DNA from: Streptomyces pacificus
Lineage (GTDB): Bacteria > Actinomycetota > Actinomycetes > Streptomycetales > Streptomycetaceae
Assembly (NCBI RefSeq): GCF_011766325.1
Contig: NZ_BLLG01000001.1
Location: 248,001 to 312,000, forward strand
DNA: 64,000 nucleotides
Direction: 5' to 3'
Shown here piece by piece: positions 20,033 to 27,704 of the stretch. Position 1 is the stretch's first letter, and each line of letters starts with the position of its first letter. Both the position numbers and the translations under genes were made by a program. Under the pieces are notes generated by a model. It saw only the letters and a list, made by a program, of their open reading frames with translations, made no database searches and was not told the DNA's origin.

Positions 20033-20244
20033 AGGACCAGAGGACCGTTGAGCGGGAGCTTCTGAACCCGCCTGCCCACCGGACCGGGGGCACGGTCGGA
20101 GATGACGTGATGACCGTGCACAAGGTCCGCGACGGCAAGCCCCTGTGTGGCGCTGTCGGCAGCGTGGACGTGTGGCAGCGGCGCGTGACGTGTTCCGCCT
20201 GCCTGGCAAGCGAATGGCCCCCTGATTCCCGCCCCGGTGGATGA
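20029..20244 (+). CDS. Small zinc-binding-like protein E
   Basis: A 71-residue protein: VKDQRTVERELLNPPAHRTGG, VHKVRDGKPLCGAVGSVDVWQRRVTCSACLASEWPP. The arrangement H..C...C..C is a small zinc-ribbon type frequent in phage and island genes of Streptomyces. The GTG at 20029 makes a GTGA overlap with gene D; another GTG at 20023 is possible. After its stop, a 27-codon frame (20241-20323) links by ATGA overlaps to the DUF397 gene and may only serve coupling. Confidence 0.65.
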   Translation: MKDQRTVERELLNPPAHRTGGTVGDDVMTVHKVRDGKPLCGAVGSVDVWQRRVTCSACLASEWPPDSRPGG

Positions 20245-20320
20245 CTGCTACGGCCTGCCGGGGCGGGTGCACGACGGCGCGGGGACCGTTTCCCCGTACT
20301 GCGACGAAGGGATCACTACC

Positions 20321-20530
20321 ATGACCGCAGTCCCCGAGTTCGAGTTCGTCAAGACCGCCGCGTGTCGTGACGCGAGGGTGGACAACTGCCCCGAGGTGGC
20401 GACCAACGTCCCCGGTACCGTCGCGTTGCGCGACAGCAAGCAGCCGGACACCGTGGTCACCATGACGGCCGCCGAGTGGGGCACCCTCACCGACGCCGTG
20501 AAGGCCGGTGAGTACGACCTGAGCGCCTGA
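20321..20530 (+). CDS. DUF397 protein, likely partner of the Scr1 regulator
   Basis: A 69-residue protein: EFEFVKTAACRDARVDNCPEVATN, GTVALRDSKQPDTVVTMTAAEWGTLTDAVKAGEYD. It has the CxEVA, VALRDSK and xxWxxLxxAVKxGE blocks of DUF397, the small partner family (BldB-related lineages, ScrR/WhiJ neighbours) that binds Scr1-HTH proteins. GAAGGGA precedes the ATG. The unusual feature is its separation from the HTH gene by five to six intervening microprotein genes. Confidence 0.85.
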   Translation: MTAVPEFEFVKTAACRDARVDNCPEVATNVPGTVALRDSKQPDTVVTMTAAEWGTLTDAVKAGEYDLSA

Positions 20531-20541
20531 GAGTAGGTCCC

Positions 20542-20715
20542 ATGCCGAAGTGCCCCCGCTGTGACGCGGAGTGCCCCACAGACCCCGAGAACGGGTTGCC
20601 GTGGTGCGCGTGGTGCGGGGAGTTCTTCGGGCTCTCGCTGCCCGCCTGCCGCGGCTTGTGGTGGTGGCGCAACGCTGCCACCCGCAGGCCGGTCCGGCGG
20701 CCGCGCGAGCACTGA
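20542..20715 (+). CDS. Small double-CxxC zinc-ribbon protein G
   Basis: A 57-residue protein starting MPKCPRCDAECPTDPENGLPWCAWCGEFF, with pairs CPRC and CAWC spaced like a zinc ribbon, then a basic, Trp-rich end (GLWWWRNAATRRPVRRPREH). Last gene of the microprotein chain, followed by a terminator hairpin. Function unknown. Confidence 0.65.
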   Translation: MPKCPRCDAECPTDPENGLPWCAWCGEFFGLSLPACRGLWWWRNAATRRPVRRPREH

Positions 20716-20877
20716 GCGGGACCACCCGCAATCCGCCCCGTCCGTGCGCTGCCCCTGTGGCGTGCGGGCGGGGCTCTGTCATGCCCGCTGACGTGCCGCT
20801 ACGCGCGAACCGCTAGTTGGAAGCGTTCGGGTCCAGCATCGGGATGCACGCGAACGAACGCTGTCGGCACCGAGGCA

Positions 20878-20905
20878 CCGAGGCACCGAGGCGCCGGTGC
20901 CTCGG
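20878..20905. terminator. Bidirectional hairpin between the microprotein chain and VapC
   Basis: ccgaggcaccg - aggcgc - cggtgcctcgg, 11-bp perfect arms, preceded by ggcaccga direct repeats. It separates convergent transcription units. Confidence 0.7.
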
Positions 20906-20934
20906 GGCCGGCGCGGGGCAGGGCGGACGCGGCC

Positions 20935-21393
20935 CTACCGGTCGCGCGGGACCTCGGGTCGGGTGACGGCCACGATGGTGACGATTTCGTCCAGGCCCCT
21001 GAAGCCGTCGGGGTCGGTGGTGAAGAGGGGAAGCTGCTCGGCGGCCGCGGTGGCGGCGATCATCAGGTCGGCCATGCGTCGACGGGGCTTGCGTCCTGCG
21101 GAGACAACGGCGGCGCAGATTCTGCCGTAGAGGCGGGCGGCCTCCACGTCGAAGGGGATGGGGTCGAATTCGTTCTCCGCGCGCTGCAGGACGTCCATAC
21201 GGCGGGCCCGCTCGGCGTGTTCGTCGTAGTCGCTCTGCTCGCCGGTGCCGCGCACCTGGTGGGGCCCGGCCGAGAGTTCCGCGAGGGTGACGGCGCTGAT
21301 GGCCATCTCGGCGGGCAGTTCGTCGGCGTCGATCCACTTGCGAAGGATCATGATGTTGGTATCGAGCAATCCCTGCCGGTGCTCAACGGGCAT
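20935..21393 (-). CDS. vapC: PIN-domain toxin (VapC-like ribonuclease)
   Basis: A 152-residue PIN domain: LLDTNIMIL (first Asp), AISAVTLAELSAGP (Glu), RRRMADLMIAATAAAEQLPLFTTDPDGFRGL (the last two Asp). This four-acid set coordinates Mg for RNA cleavage. Start ATG 21393 overlaps the antitoxin gene by 11 bases, which fits coupled synthesis of a type II toxin-antitoxin pair. Located at the tRNA-proximal edge of the accessory island. Confidence 0.9.
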   Translation of the reverse strand: MPVEHRQGLLDTNIMILRKWIDADELPAEMAISAVTLAELSAGPHQVRGTGEQSDYDEHAERARRMDVLQRAENEFDPIPFDVEAARLYGRICAAVVSAGRKPRRRMADLMIAATAAAEQLPLFTTDPDGFRGLDEIVTIVAVTRPEVPRDR

Positions 21394-21661
21394 ACGGGTC
21401 GTCCAACTCCTGCTCGACGGCGGCGTCCTGGTCGTCGCGGAAGGCGTCCGGTGAGATGTCGGGGGCGGTGCGTGACATGGCCGCGAACTCGGCACGGGGG
21501 ACGAAGCGGCGACGGTGGCGGAGCGGGATCAGCTCTCCGACACGGTGCCCGTCGCGGGTGACGGTGAACGCCTGTCCTCCCTGGACGGCGTCCATGATCT
21601 CCTTGGAGCGGGTGCGCAGATCGCGCTGAGTGATCTCGGGCTGCGCTGCCATGCGGCCCAT
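21383..21661 (-). CDS. Phd/YefM-type antitoxin
   Basis: A 92-residue protein with EITQRDLRTRSKEIMDAVQGGQAFTVTRDGHRVGELIPL, the N-terminal DNA-binding Phd fold, and an acidic C-terminus (DQDAAVEQELDDPYAR) that should wrap the toxin. Pairs with the VapC-like toxin just downstream. The start could be 21661 (MGRM) or 21652; no clear ribosome site is seen. The complex is expected to repress its own promoter. Confidence 0.88.
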   Translation of the reverse strand: MGRMAAQPEITQRDLRTRSKEIMDAVQGGQAFTVTRDGHRVGELIPLRHRRRFVPRAEFAAMSRTAPDISPDAFRDDQDAAVEQELDDPYAR

Positions 21662-21818
21662 GATAGCGGCGGTGTGCTACTCGGTGCTACATCGTGCTTC
21701 GGGTGTGGATTCGCTGGCGAGAGGCGTTGTCGCCACGCCGCAGGGTCTGTCTGTGCCCACGATCTTGGGCAGGCGAAGGCGCCTGCCCGTAAAGCGGTGT
21801 GAATCCGGGCATGAAAGA

Positions 21819-21850
21819 GCCCCTCACGCGTTTTCGCAGGTGAGGGGCTG
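21819..21850 (-). terminator. tRNA-Arg terminator
   Basis: AGCCCCTCAC - 12 nt loop - GTGAGGGGCT directly 3' of the tRNA on the minus strand, followed by CTTTC. A typical intrinsic terminator. Confidence 0.85.
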
Positions 21851-21854
21851 TATG

Positions 21855-21927
21855 CGCCCCCGGCAGGACTCGAACCTGCGGCCAAGCGCTTAGAAGGCGC
21901 CTGCTCTATCCACTGAGCTACGGGGGC
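21855..21927 (-). tRNA. tRNA-Arg (anticodon TCT)
   Basis: A full 73-nt cloverleaf reads on the minus strand: acceptor GCCCCCG/CGGGGGC, D arm GCTC-AGTGGATA-GAGC, anticodon arm GGCGC-CTTCTAA-GCGCT, T arm GCAGG-TTCGAGT-CCTGC, discriminator G. CCA is not encoded. The 3' end faces the accessory island, so this tRNA is the probable integration hot spot. Confidence 0.97.
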
Positions 21928-22058
21928 CGGATGTGGCCTCGGTGGCCTGGAGCCCCGGGTCGGCCGTGACCGCCGGGACAAGGATAGGGCTCCGATCGCC
22001 CTGCCCCGGATGCTTCACCAGCGTGGCATCATGTGGAGGTTCAGTGAAGCGAACCGAT

Positions 22059-22078
22059 AATCGCAGGCAGATGCGATT
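22059..22078. promoter_or_regulatory. Operator-like inverted repeat upstream of dynA
   Basis: AATCGCA-ggcaga-TGCGATT, perfect 7-bp arms, in the unusually AT-rich 190 bp before dynA (which also has gcgcttttttcgcc and cttcaaaaaacc). Regulator unknown. Confidence 0.5.
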
Positions 22079-22226
22079 CTCGCAGCGCTTTTTTCGCCCC
22101 ACGGCTCGGGTGTTGTGCACTCGTTATGCCTGCGCCCCACTCGTCCCGTCTGTCCCGTTGTCCTGATCGGCGCGCAGGGGGGCTCATACGCTTCAAAAAA
22201 CCTCCAAAATTGGGCATTCTTCGCAT

Positions 22227-23855
22227 GTGGTGACCATGGAAGTACGGCCTCAGCTCATCGACGCACTCTCCGCCCTGCGCGACCGAGTCGCAGCCGTGCG
22301 TCTTCCCCTCCCGATTCCCGGTGCACCGCGTGCACGGCGGACGAGGGCCGAGTTGCTCTCGCAGCTCGACGACTATCTGGTGCCCCGGCTGAGGGACCCC
22401 GACGCGCCGCTGCTCGCGGTCGTCGGCGGATCGACCGGAGCCGGCAAGTCCACTCTGGTCAACTCGCTCGTCGGCCGCCGGGTGACCGAGGCCGGAGTGC
22501 TGCGGCCGACCACGCGCACGCCCGTGCTCGTATGCCACCCCGAGGATCGCCACTGGTTCGCCGACACACGCGTACTGCCGCACTTCACCCGCGTATGGCT
22601 GCCGCAGCAGGACGAGACGGAGCAGCCGCACGGAGCCGCGCTGGACCGGACGAAGGCCAAGGCCAGGCCCGAGGAGCGGGCGCTGCGGATCGAGACCGCG
22701 GCTGCCCTGCCGCCCGGACTTGCCCTGCTCGACGCGCCCGACATCGACTCCCTCGTCGTCGAGAACCGGATCATGGCCGCCGAGCTGATCTGCGCAGCGG
22801 ACGTATGGATCATGGTCACCACGGCCTCCCGCTACGCGGACGCGGTGCCCTGGCATCTCCTCCGTACGGCGAAGGAGTACGACGCCATGCTGGTCACGGT
22901 GCTCGACCGGGTGCCGCACCAGGTGATCAACGAGGTGTCCCGGCAGTACGCGGCCCTGCTGACCAAGGCCGGGCTCGGACACGTGCCGCGCTTCACGATC
23001 CCCGAGCTGCCCGAGTCCGCCGGTGGCGGCCGGGGACTGCTCCCGGACACCGCCGTCGCCGCGCTCCGCGGCTGGCTGGCGCACTGCGCCCTGGACCCCG
23101 CCGTGCGCCAGCAGACGGTCGTGCGCACCGCCGCGGGGGTCGTCGACTCGCTCAACGCCCGGATGCCGGAACTCGCGGGCGCCGTGGCCGCACAGTACGC
23201 CGCCGCCGTGCGCCTCTCCGCAGCGGTCGAGGAGGCCTACGGCGCGGAGACCGAGCGGGTGCGCGAACAGGTGCGGCGCGGCGCCGTCCTCGCGGGCGAC
23301 GCGCGCACCCGATGGCGGGGCTACCCGCGCGACAGTTCCGCCGGGGAACTCCTCGACGCGCTCGCCGAGGGCCTGACCGCCCTGTTGCAGTGCGCCGTCG
23401 CCGCCGCGGACGAGCGGCTACGGGAGGCGTGGCGACGCGAGCCCGCCGGACCCGCCCTCGCCCGGCACTCGCGCGCCGACCGGGAGACGCCGGAGCGCAT
23501 CGGCATGGCCGTCCGGCGCTGGCGGCGTGTCGTCGAGGAAATCGCCGAGGAGGAAGTCCGCGGTCTGGAACGCCCCTCGGCGCCCGATCCGGAAGCGGTC
23601 GCCGCGCTGCTCGCCACCGCCCTGCTCGGCGGCCGGCGGGCCAGGGCCGCCGGGGAGCTGCTGGCGGAGCGGATGGGCGCCCAGGGTGCTCTCAGGCTGC
23701 GCGACAGGGGCGGGGAGCTGGTGACCACGTATATCGAGCGTGTGGTGAACGAGGAGCGTGACCGGCGTCTCGCGCCGCTCGACTCCCTCGAACTGTGCCC
23801 GGAGCCGCAGGCCGAGCTGATCGCCGCGCTGTCCGTAATGCAGAAGGAGAGGTGA
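22227..23855 (+). CDS. dynA: Dynamin-like GTPase DynA
   Basis: A 542-residue dynamin-superfamily GTPase: P-loop [19 protein letters not shown] near residue 67, threonine switch [11 protein letters not shown]3 [10 protein letters not shown]4-like TVLDRVP, then a long Ala/Glu/Arg-rich helical stalk. Known role of the family in Streptomyces: DynA and DynB stabilise FtsZ ladders in sporulating hyphae. It has no TM segment, as expected for the soluble partner. An alternative start is ATG 22236; both lack a strong ribosome site. dynB follows directly. Confidence 0.85.
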   Translation: MVTMEVRPQLIDALSALRDRVAAVRLPLPIPGAPRARRTRAELLSQLDDYLVPRLRDPDAPLLAVVGGSTGAGKSTLVNSLVGRRVTEAGVLRPTTRTPVLVCHPEDRHWFADTRVLPHFTRVWLPQQDETEQPHGAALDRTKAKARPEERALRIETAAALPPGLALLDAPDIDSLVVENRIMAAELICAADVWIMVTTASRYADAVPWHLLRTAKEYDAMLVTVLDRVPHQVINEVSRQYAALLTKAGLGHVPRFTIPELPESAGGGRGLLPDTAVAALRGWLAHCALDPAVRQQTVVRTAAGVVDSLNARMPELAGAVAAQYAAAVRLSAAVEEAYGAETERVREQVRRGAVLAGDARTRWRGYPRDSSAGELLDALAEGLTALLQCAVAAADERLREAWRREPAGPALARHSRADRETPERIGMAVRRWRRVVEEIAEEEVRGLERPSAPDPEAVAALLATALLGGRRARAAGELLAERMGAQGALRLRDRGGELVTTYIERVVNEERDRRLAPLDSLELCPEPQAELIAALSVMQKER

Positions 23856-23860
23856 CCGCG

Positions 23861-26158
23861 GTGACGGCAGTCACTGGGGAGACCGAGGGATGTAGTCCGG
23901 GGTCCGGCGCCGGGCAGGCGTCCGGGGACGCGTCCGGGGTGGAGAGCGGCACGGGTGCACGGGACCGTACGGGGCCCGACCACGCGGTCGACTCCCCGGC
24001 CGGCACCCCGGCCGGCACCGGAGGCGATTCCGAAGGCGACTGCGCGGCCGGGGCCTCGGCATCCGGCGGCCGCGTCGACGGGGAGGGCTGCCCCGATGGC
24101 CGTCCCGATGGCGGGCATGCCGAATCCGGGAGCGGTGAGCGGGCGCGGGCCACAGGGGAGGAAGGCCCTGAAGACCGCGAAGACCGCGAAGACTATGGAA
24201 GCCGTGAAAACCGTGAAGACTGCGCAAGCCCGGAAGGCCCGGAAGGCCGGGAAGGCTGGGAAGGCCGGGAAGGGGCGGACGGGGCGGACAGCGTGACGGA
24301 TCCGCAGTCGCGGACCGCGGGGAAGAACGCCACCACGGGGAGGAAGGCCGGCGACGGGGGCGGCGACGGCGACGGCCACGGCAAGCAGAGCGGAGAGAAG
24401 CGCGGCGGTCCCGGGTGCGGTCATGTCGGGGACGGCGATCGCGAGGGCCGTTCCGGGGAGGGCGACGAGGGCCGGTGGGACGACGGACTCATCGCACGCC
24501 GTGCCGTCGAACCGTCGGAGCTCGCCGGGGACGACGACGGCTCTCCGCCCGGGGACGAGCGGCACGCGTCCGTCGGCGGCCCCTACACAGCCCCGCTGCG
24601 CGGCAGACTGGACGCGCTCCGCGAACTCGTCGGGCTCTCCCGCACCCGGCTTGAGGACAGGGCCCTGGCCGAGGCGGGCCGGGTGCTCGACGAGGCGGCA
24701 GCCCGGCAGCAGCTGTCGGCGCGGCACACCGTCGTCGCCATCGCGGGCGCCACCGGGAGCGGCAAGTCGACGCTCTTCAACGCCCTGGCCGGAGTGCCGA
24801 TTTCGGAAACCGGGCTGCGCCGTCCGACCACATCGGCCCCGATCTCCCTGAGCTGGTCCGAAGGGGCCGCCGGGCTGCTCGACCGGCTCGCCATCCCGCC
24901 ACGGCTGCGCCGCAGGCCCCTCGCGGGCGGGAGCGGTGACGAGGCGCTCCAGGGCCTGGTCCTGGTGGATCTGCCCGACCACGACTCCGCGATGAAGGTG
25001 CACCGCGAACAGGTGGACCGGGTCCTGAAGCTCGTCGACGCGGTCATCTGGGTCGTCGACCCCGAGAAGTACGCGGACGCGGCACTCCACGAGCGCTATC
25101 TGCGCCCCCTCGCGGGGCACGCCGAGATCACCTTCGTCGTCCTCAACCAGATCGACCGGCTGCCGGGCGACGCCGCCGACCAGGTGCTCGACGACCTGCG
25201 CAGGCTGCTCGACGAGGACGGGATGGCGGTCGGCGAGCACGGCGAGCCCGGCGCCACCGTCCTCGCGCTGTCGGCCCTCACCGGGGAGGGGGTCGGCGAG
25301 CTGCGCGAACTGCTCGGACGGCTCGTCCAGGAGAAGACCGCCGCCGCCCGCCGGGTCTCCGCCGACATCGACGCGGCAGCGGACCGGCTGAAGCCGATGT
25401 ACGTGGCCAATGGGCGTCCCGGGCTCAGCGAGCGCGCCCGGGACGACTTCACGGCCCGGCTGGCGAACGCCGTCGGCGCCACCGCCGTCGGCGAGGAGGC
25501 CGAACGGCGGTGGCGCAGGAACGCCGGGCGGGCCTGCGGGACCCCCTGGCTGCGGTTGTGGCGCTGGTACGGGCGCGTGCGCATGCCCGGCGGAAGTCTC
25601 CCGCAGCCCGAGCAGCCGGCGGAGGAGGAGCTCACGGCCCGTCAGCGGGTCGAGCAGGCGGTACGGACGGTGGCCGACGACGCGGCCCACGGACTGCCTG
25701 CTCCCTGGGCGCAGGCGGTGCGCGAGGCGGCGGTGCGCGGCGCGGACGGCCTTCCCGCGGAGCTCGACGACCTGGCGGCCGAGCTGGGCACGCCCAGCGG
25801 CCGTCTGCCCCGGCCGGCGTGGTGGCCGGCCGCTGTGCTGGTGCAGGCGGGCATGACCCTGCTCCAGATCTTCGGCGGGCTGTGGCTGGTAGGGCAGATC
25901 ATCGGGGTTCTCGAACCGGGGCTCCTCCCGCCGGTACTGGTGATGCTTGCCGGGATCATCGGCGGGCCGCTGGTGGAGTGGGCGTGCGCGGCGGCCGCCA
26001 GGGGGCCGGCGCGACGCTACGGACAGGACGCGGAGCGGCGCCTGCGGGATGCTGCGGCGGCGTGCGGCCGGGCGAAGGTACTGGACCCGGTCGCGGCGGA
26101 GCTGTTGCGCTACCGGGAGGTGCGGGAACAGTACGGGGCGGTGTCCTTCAGGCGCTGA
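23861..26158 (+). CDS. dynB: Dynamin-like membrane GTPase DynB with long acidic N-terminus
   Basis: A 765-residue protein. Residues 1-235 are low-complexity Gly/Asp/Glu/Arg with repeats such as EDREDRED and EGREGWEGREG. The GTPase follows: P-loop AGATGSGKSTLFNAL near 296, G3 LVLVDLPDHDS, G4 VLNQIDRL. The C-terminus carries a hydrophobic hairpin near 660-705 (AGMTLLQIFGGLWLVGQIIGV, LLPPVLVMLAGIIGG) for membrane insertion. This fits DynB, the transmembrane partner of DynA in sporulation septation. The GTG at 23861 is preferred because AAGGAG is 11 bases upstream; GTG 23852 is too close. Confidence 0.85.
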   Translation: MTAVTGETEGCSPGSGAGQASGDASGVESGTGARDRTGPDHAVDSPAGTPAGTGGDSEGDCAAGASASGGRVDGEGCPDGRPDGGHAESGSGERARATGEEGPEDREDREDYGSRENREDCASPEGPEGREGWEGREGADGADSVTDPQSRTAGKNATTGRKAGDGGGDGDGHGKQSGEKRGGPGCGHVGDGDREGRSGEGDEGRWDDGLIARRAVEPSELAGDDDGSPPGDERHASVGGPYTAPLRGRLDALRELVGLSRTRLEDRALAEAGRVLDEAAARQQLSARHTVVAIAGATGSGKSTLFNALAGVPISETGLRRPTTSAPISLSWSEGAAGLLDRLAIPPRLRRRPLAGGSGDEALQGLVLVDLPDHDSAMKVHREQVDRVLKLVDAVIWVVDPEKYADAALHERYLRPLAGHAEITFVVLNQIDRLPGDAADQVLDDLRRLLDEDGMAVGEHGEPGATVLALSALTGEGVGELRELLGRLVQEKTAAARRVSADIDAAADRLKPMYVANGRPGLSERARDDFTARLANAVGATAVGEEAERRWRRNAGRACGTPWLRLWRWYGRVRMPGGSLPQPEQPAEEELTARQRVEQAVRTVADDAAHGLPAPWAQAVREAAVRGADGLPAELDDLAAELGTPSGRLPRPAWWPAAVLVQAGMTLLQIFGGLWLVGQIIGVLEPGLLPPVLVMLAGIIGGPLVEWACAAAARGPARRYGQDAERRLRDAAAACGRAKVLDPVAAELLRYREVREQYGAVSFRR

Positions 26159-26651
26159 GCCGCGAAGCGGAGGCCTGAAACCCGGGCGTGGAACCGGCGC
26201 GTGGAACCGGCCGGTTCCGCCCGCCGGCGTCGGCGCTGGCGCCAACGCTGGCGCCAACGCCGTTACTGGTACTGGTACTGGTACCGGTGCGGGGGTGCCT
26301 GTTGTGTGGATCGGCGGCTCTGCCGGTGGCGAGGCGGCGCACCGGAGGGCCGGGAAGGGCCGGGAAGGGCCGGGAAGATTCTGGCAGGTCCCGGAGCGTC
26401 GAGAGTTGCGTCCGAAGGGCCGTCGCGGTGGTCGGCCGGGCAGCCCGTGAAGGTCCCTTTCGGGCCGGTGGGGAGAGGGGCCGGGACGTGCTGAGCGCAC
26501 CCCGTCACCCGTGAGTGCGGCGCAGTTTTCCACAGTCCTGCCCTTGTCCACAGGCGGCAGCCGGAATTCGCCCGGCGGCCCAGTATGGACACGTCGGCGC
26601 GACGGCGCGCGGACACACACCCGATACGGGATATGAGACAGGGGGAACGTC
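26159..26651. other. Intergenic with short repeats, upstream of ssb
   Basis: Contains gctggcgccaac twice, tactgg three times, and gccgggaagg three times, plus several small inverted repeats that may end dynB transcription. The ssb promoter is probably in 26500-26640; no clear consensus was found. Confidence 0.5.
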
Positions 26652-27494
26652 ATGACCGACGTGATGGTGACGCTGACGGGGAATGTCGCGACGGCTGTGG
26701 AGTACCGCGATTCGGCGACCGGGGGCAGGGCGCGCTTCCGCTTCGCCGTCCCCTCCCGGAGGTGGGACCGTCAGCGGGACGGCTGGACCGACGGGCCCAC
26801 CAGCTTCTACACGGTGTGGGCCTGGCGGGCGCTGGGCGCGAACCTCGCGGCTTCGGTCGCGGTGGGTGAACCGCTCGTTGTGCACGGCCGCCTGAGGGTC
26901 CGCGAGGAGGAGTGGGAAGGCAAGCCCAGGACGTCGGTCGACATCGATGCGGTGGCGGCCGGGCACGACCTGGCGCGCGGGACGTCGGCGTTCCGTCGTG
27001 TGACGCGAACGGAGGCGAGGCTGACGGGTCGGCAGGCCGCGGCCACCTCCCCGGCGTCCCCGCCACCCTCCGTGACCGCTGCGGTCCCACCCGCCCCGGC
27101 TGCCGTGGACCTGCCCGCACGGACGCCCCCGCCTCCGACACCGCCTCCGACATCGACCCCGCCTCCGACACCTCCGGCGGCACCCGCGCCGCCGACGGTT
27201 TCCGCCGAAGTCCCGGCTCTCTCCGCTCCTTCGGCGCCTGCGCTCACTGCGGTCTCTGCGGTTACTGCGGTTACTGCGCAAACCGCCGGAGTCGATCCGT
27301 TCCGGCCCGGTCGATCGGACTCGGCCGGACCCGCCCCGGACCGGTCGCGTGCCGCCTCGGGGCGGACGCAGGGGCGCGGGCGACCTGCCGGTACCGCCGG
27401 CCGGGAGTCCGTTCCGGCTCCAAGACACAAGATGTCCCTGATTGGGGCGGATGTCCGCATCACGGAGCCTGGCGGTGTTCGATGCCTGCCCTGA
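26652..27494 (+). CDS. ssbB: Single-stranded DNA-binding protein, SsbB-like, with extended tail
   Basis: OB-fold protein binding ssDNA; the second Streptomyces SSB (SsbB) is linked to chromosome segregation in sporulation, and its gene lies by dynA/dynB here. Residues 1-115 show the fold: VTLTGNVATAVEYRDS, RARFRFAVPSRRWDRQRDGWTDGPTSFYTVWAWRALGANLAASVAVGEPLVVHGRLRVRE, DIDAVAAGHDL. Normal SsbB is about 156 residues; here a 165-residue Pro/Ala/Thr/Val-rich tail extends to residue 280 and ends with ADVRITEPGGVRCLP, without an acidic DDIPF tip. The ATG has GGGGGAA upstream. Confidence 0.88.
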   Translation: MTDVMVTLTGNVATAVEYRDSATGGRARFRFAVPSRRWDRQRDGWTDGPTSFYTVWAWRALGANLAASVAVGEPLVVHGRLRVREEEWEGKPRTSVDIDAVAAGHDLARGTSAFRRVTRTEARLTGRQAAATSPASPPPSVTAAVPPAPAAVDLPARTPPPPTPPPTSTPPPTPPAAPAPPTVSAEVPALSAPSAPALTAVSAVTAVTAQTAGVDPFRPGRSDSAGPAPDRSRAASGRTQGRGRPAGTAGRESVPAPRHKMSLIGADVRITEPGGVRCLP

Positions 27495-27549
27495 ACCACG
27501 GCCATGGGGACTTGTCGACAGTTGGCGGGGTGTGCCGACGGTGATAACG

Positions 27550-27564
27550 ATTCCGATTCGGAAT
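27550..27564. promoter_or_regulatory. Palindrome ATTCCGATTCGGAAT
   Basis: Perfect 7-bp arms around one base, within gataacgattccgattcgg, an AT-rich patch 140 bp before the TQXA gene. It is operator-like and could bind a Fur- or TetR-type repressor; which one is unknown. Confidence 0.5.
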
Positions 27565-27704
27565 GGTTGTCTGACGGTATGACGGGGGAACGGGACGCGC
27601 CGGATCCTTAGGATTCCTCAATACTCACGGGGCACTTGAGTCTGCCGGCGAGGCACGTCCCCCACACACCCCACGCCAAAGGGCCTCGCCCGAAGGGGAA
27701 TTCT

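Noticed and set aside
21812..21850. Hairpin next to the tRNA considered as an att site duplication
   Set aside because: The stem is a normal intrinsic terminator of the tRNA; no duplicated tRNA 3' sequence was seen at the other island end.
23795..23860. Earlier in-frame start for DynB inside dynA
   Set aside because: Those codons overlap the dynA C-terminus; AAGGAG spacing supports GTG 23861.
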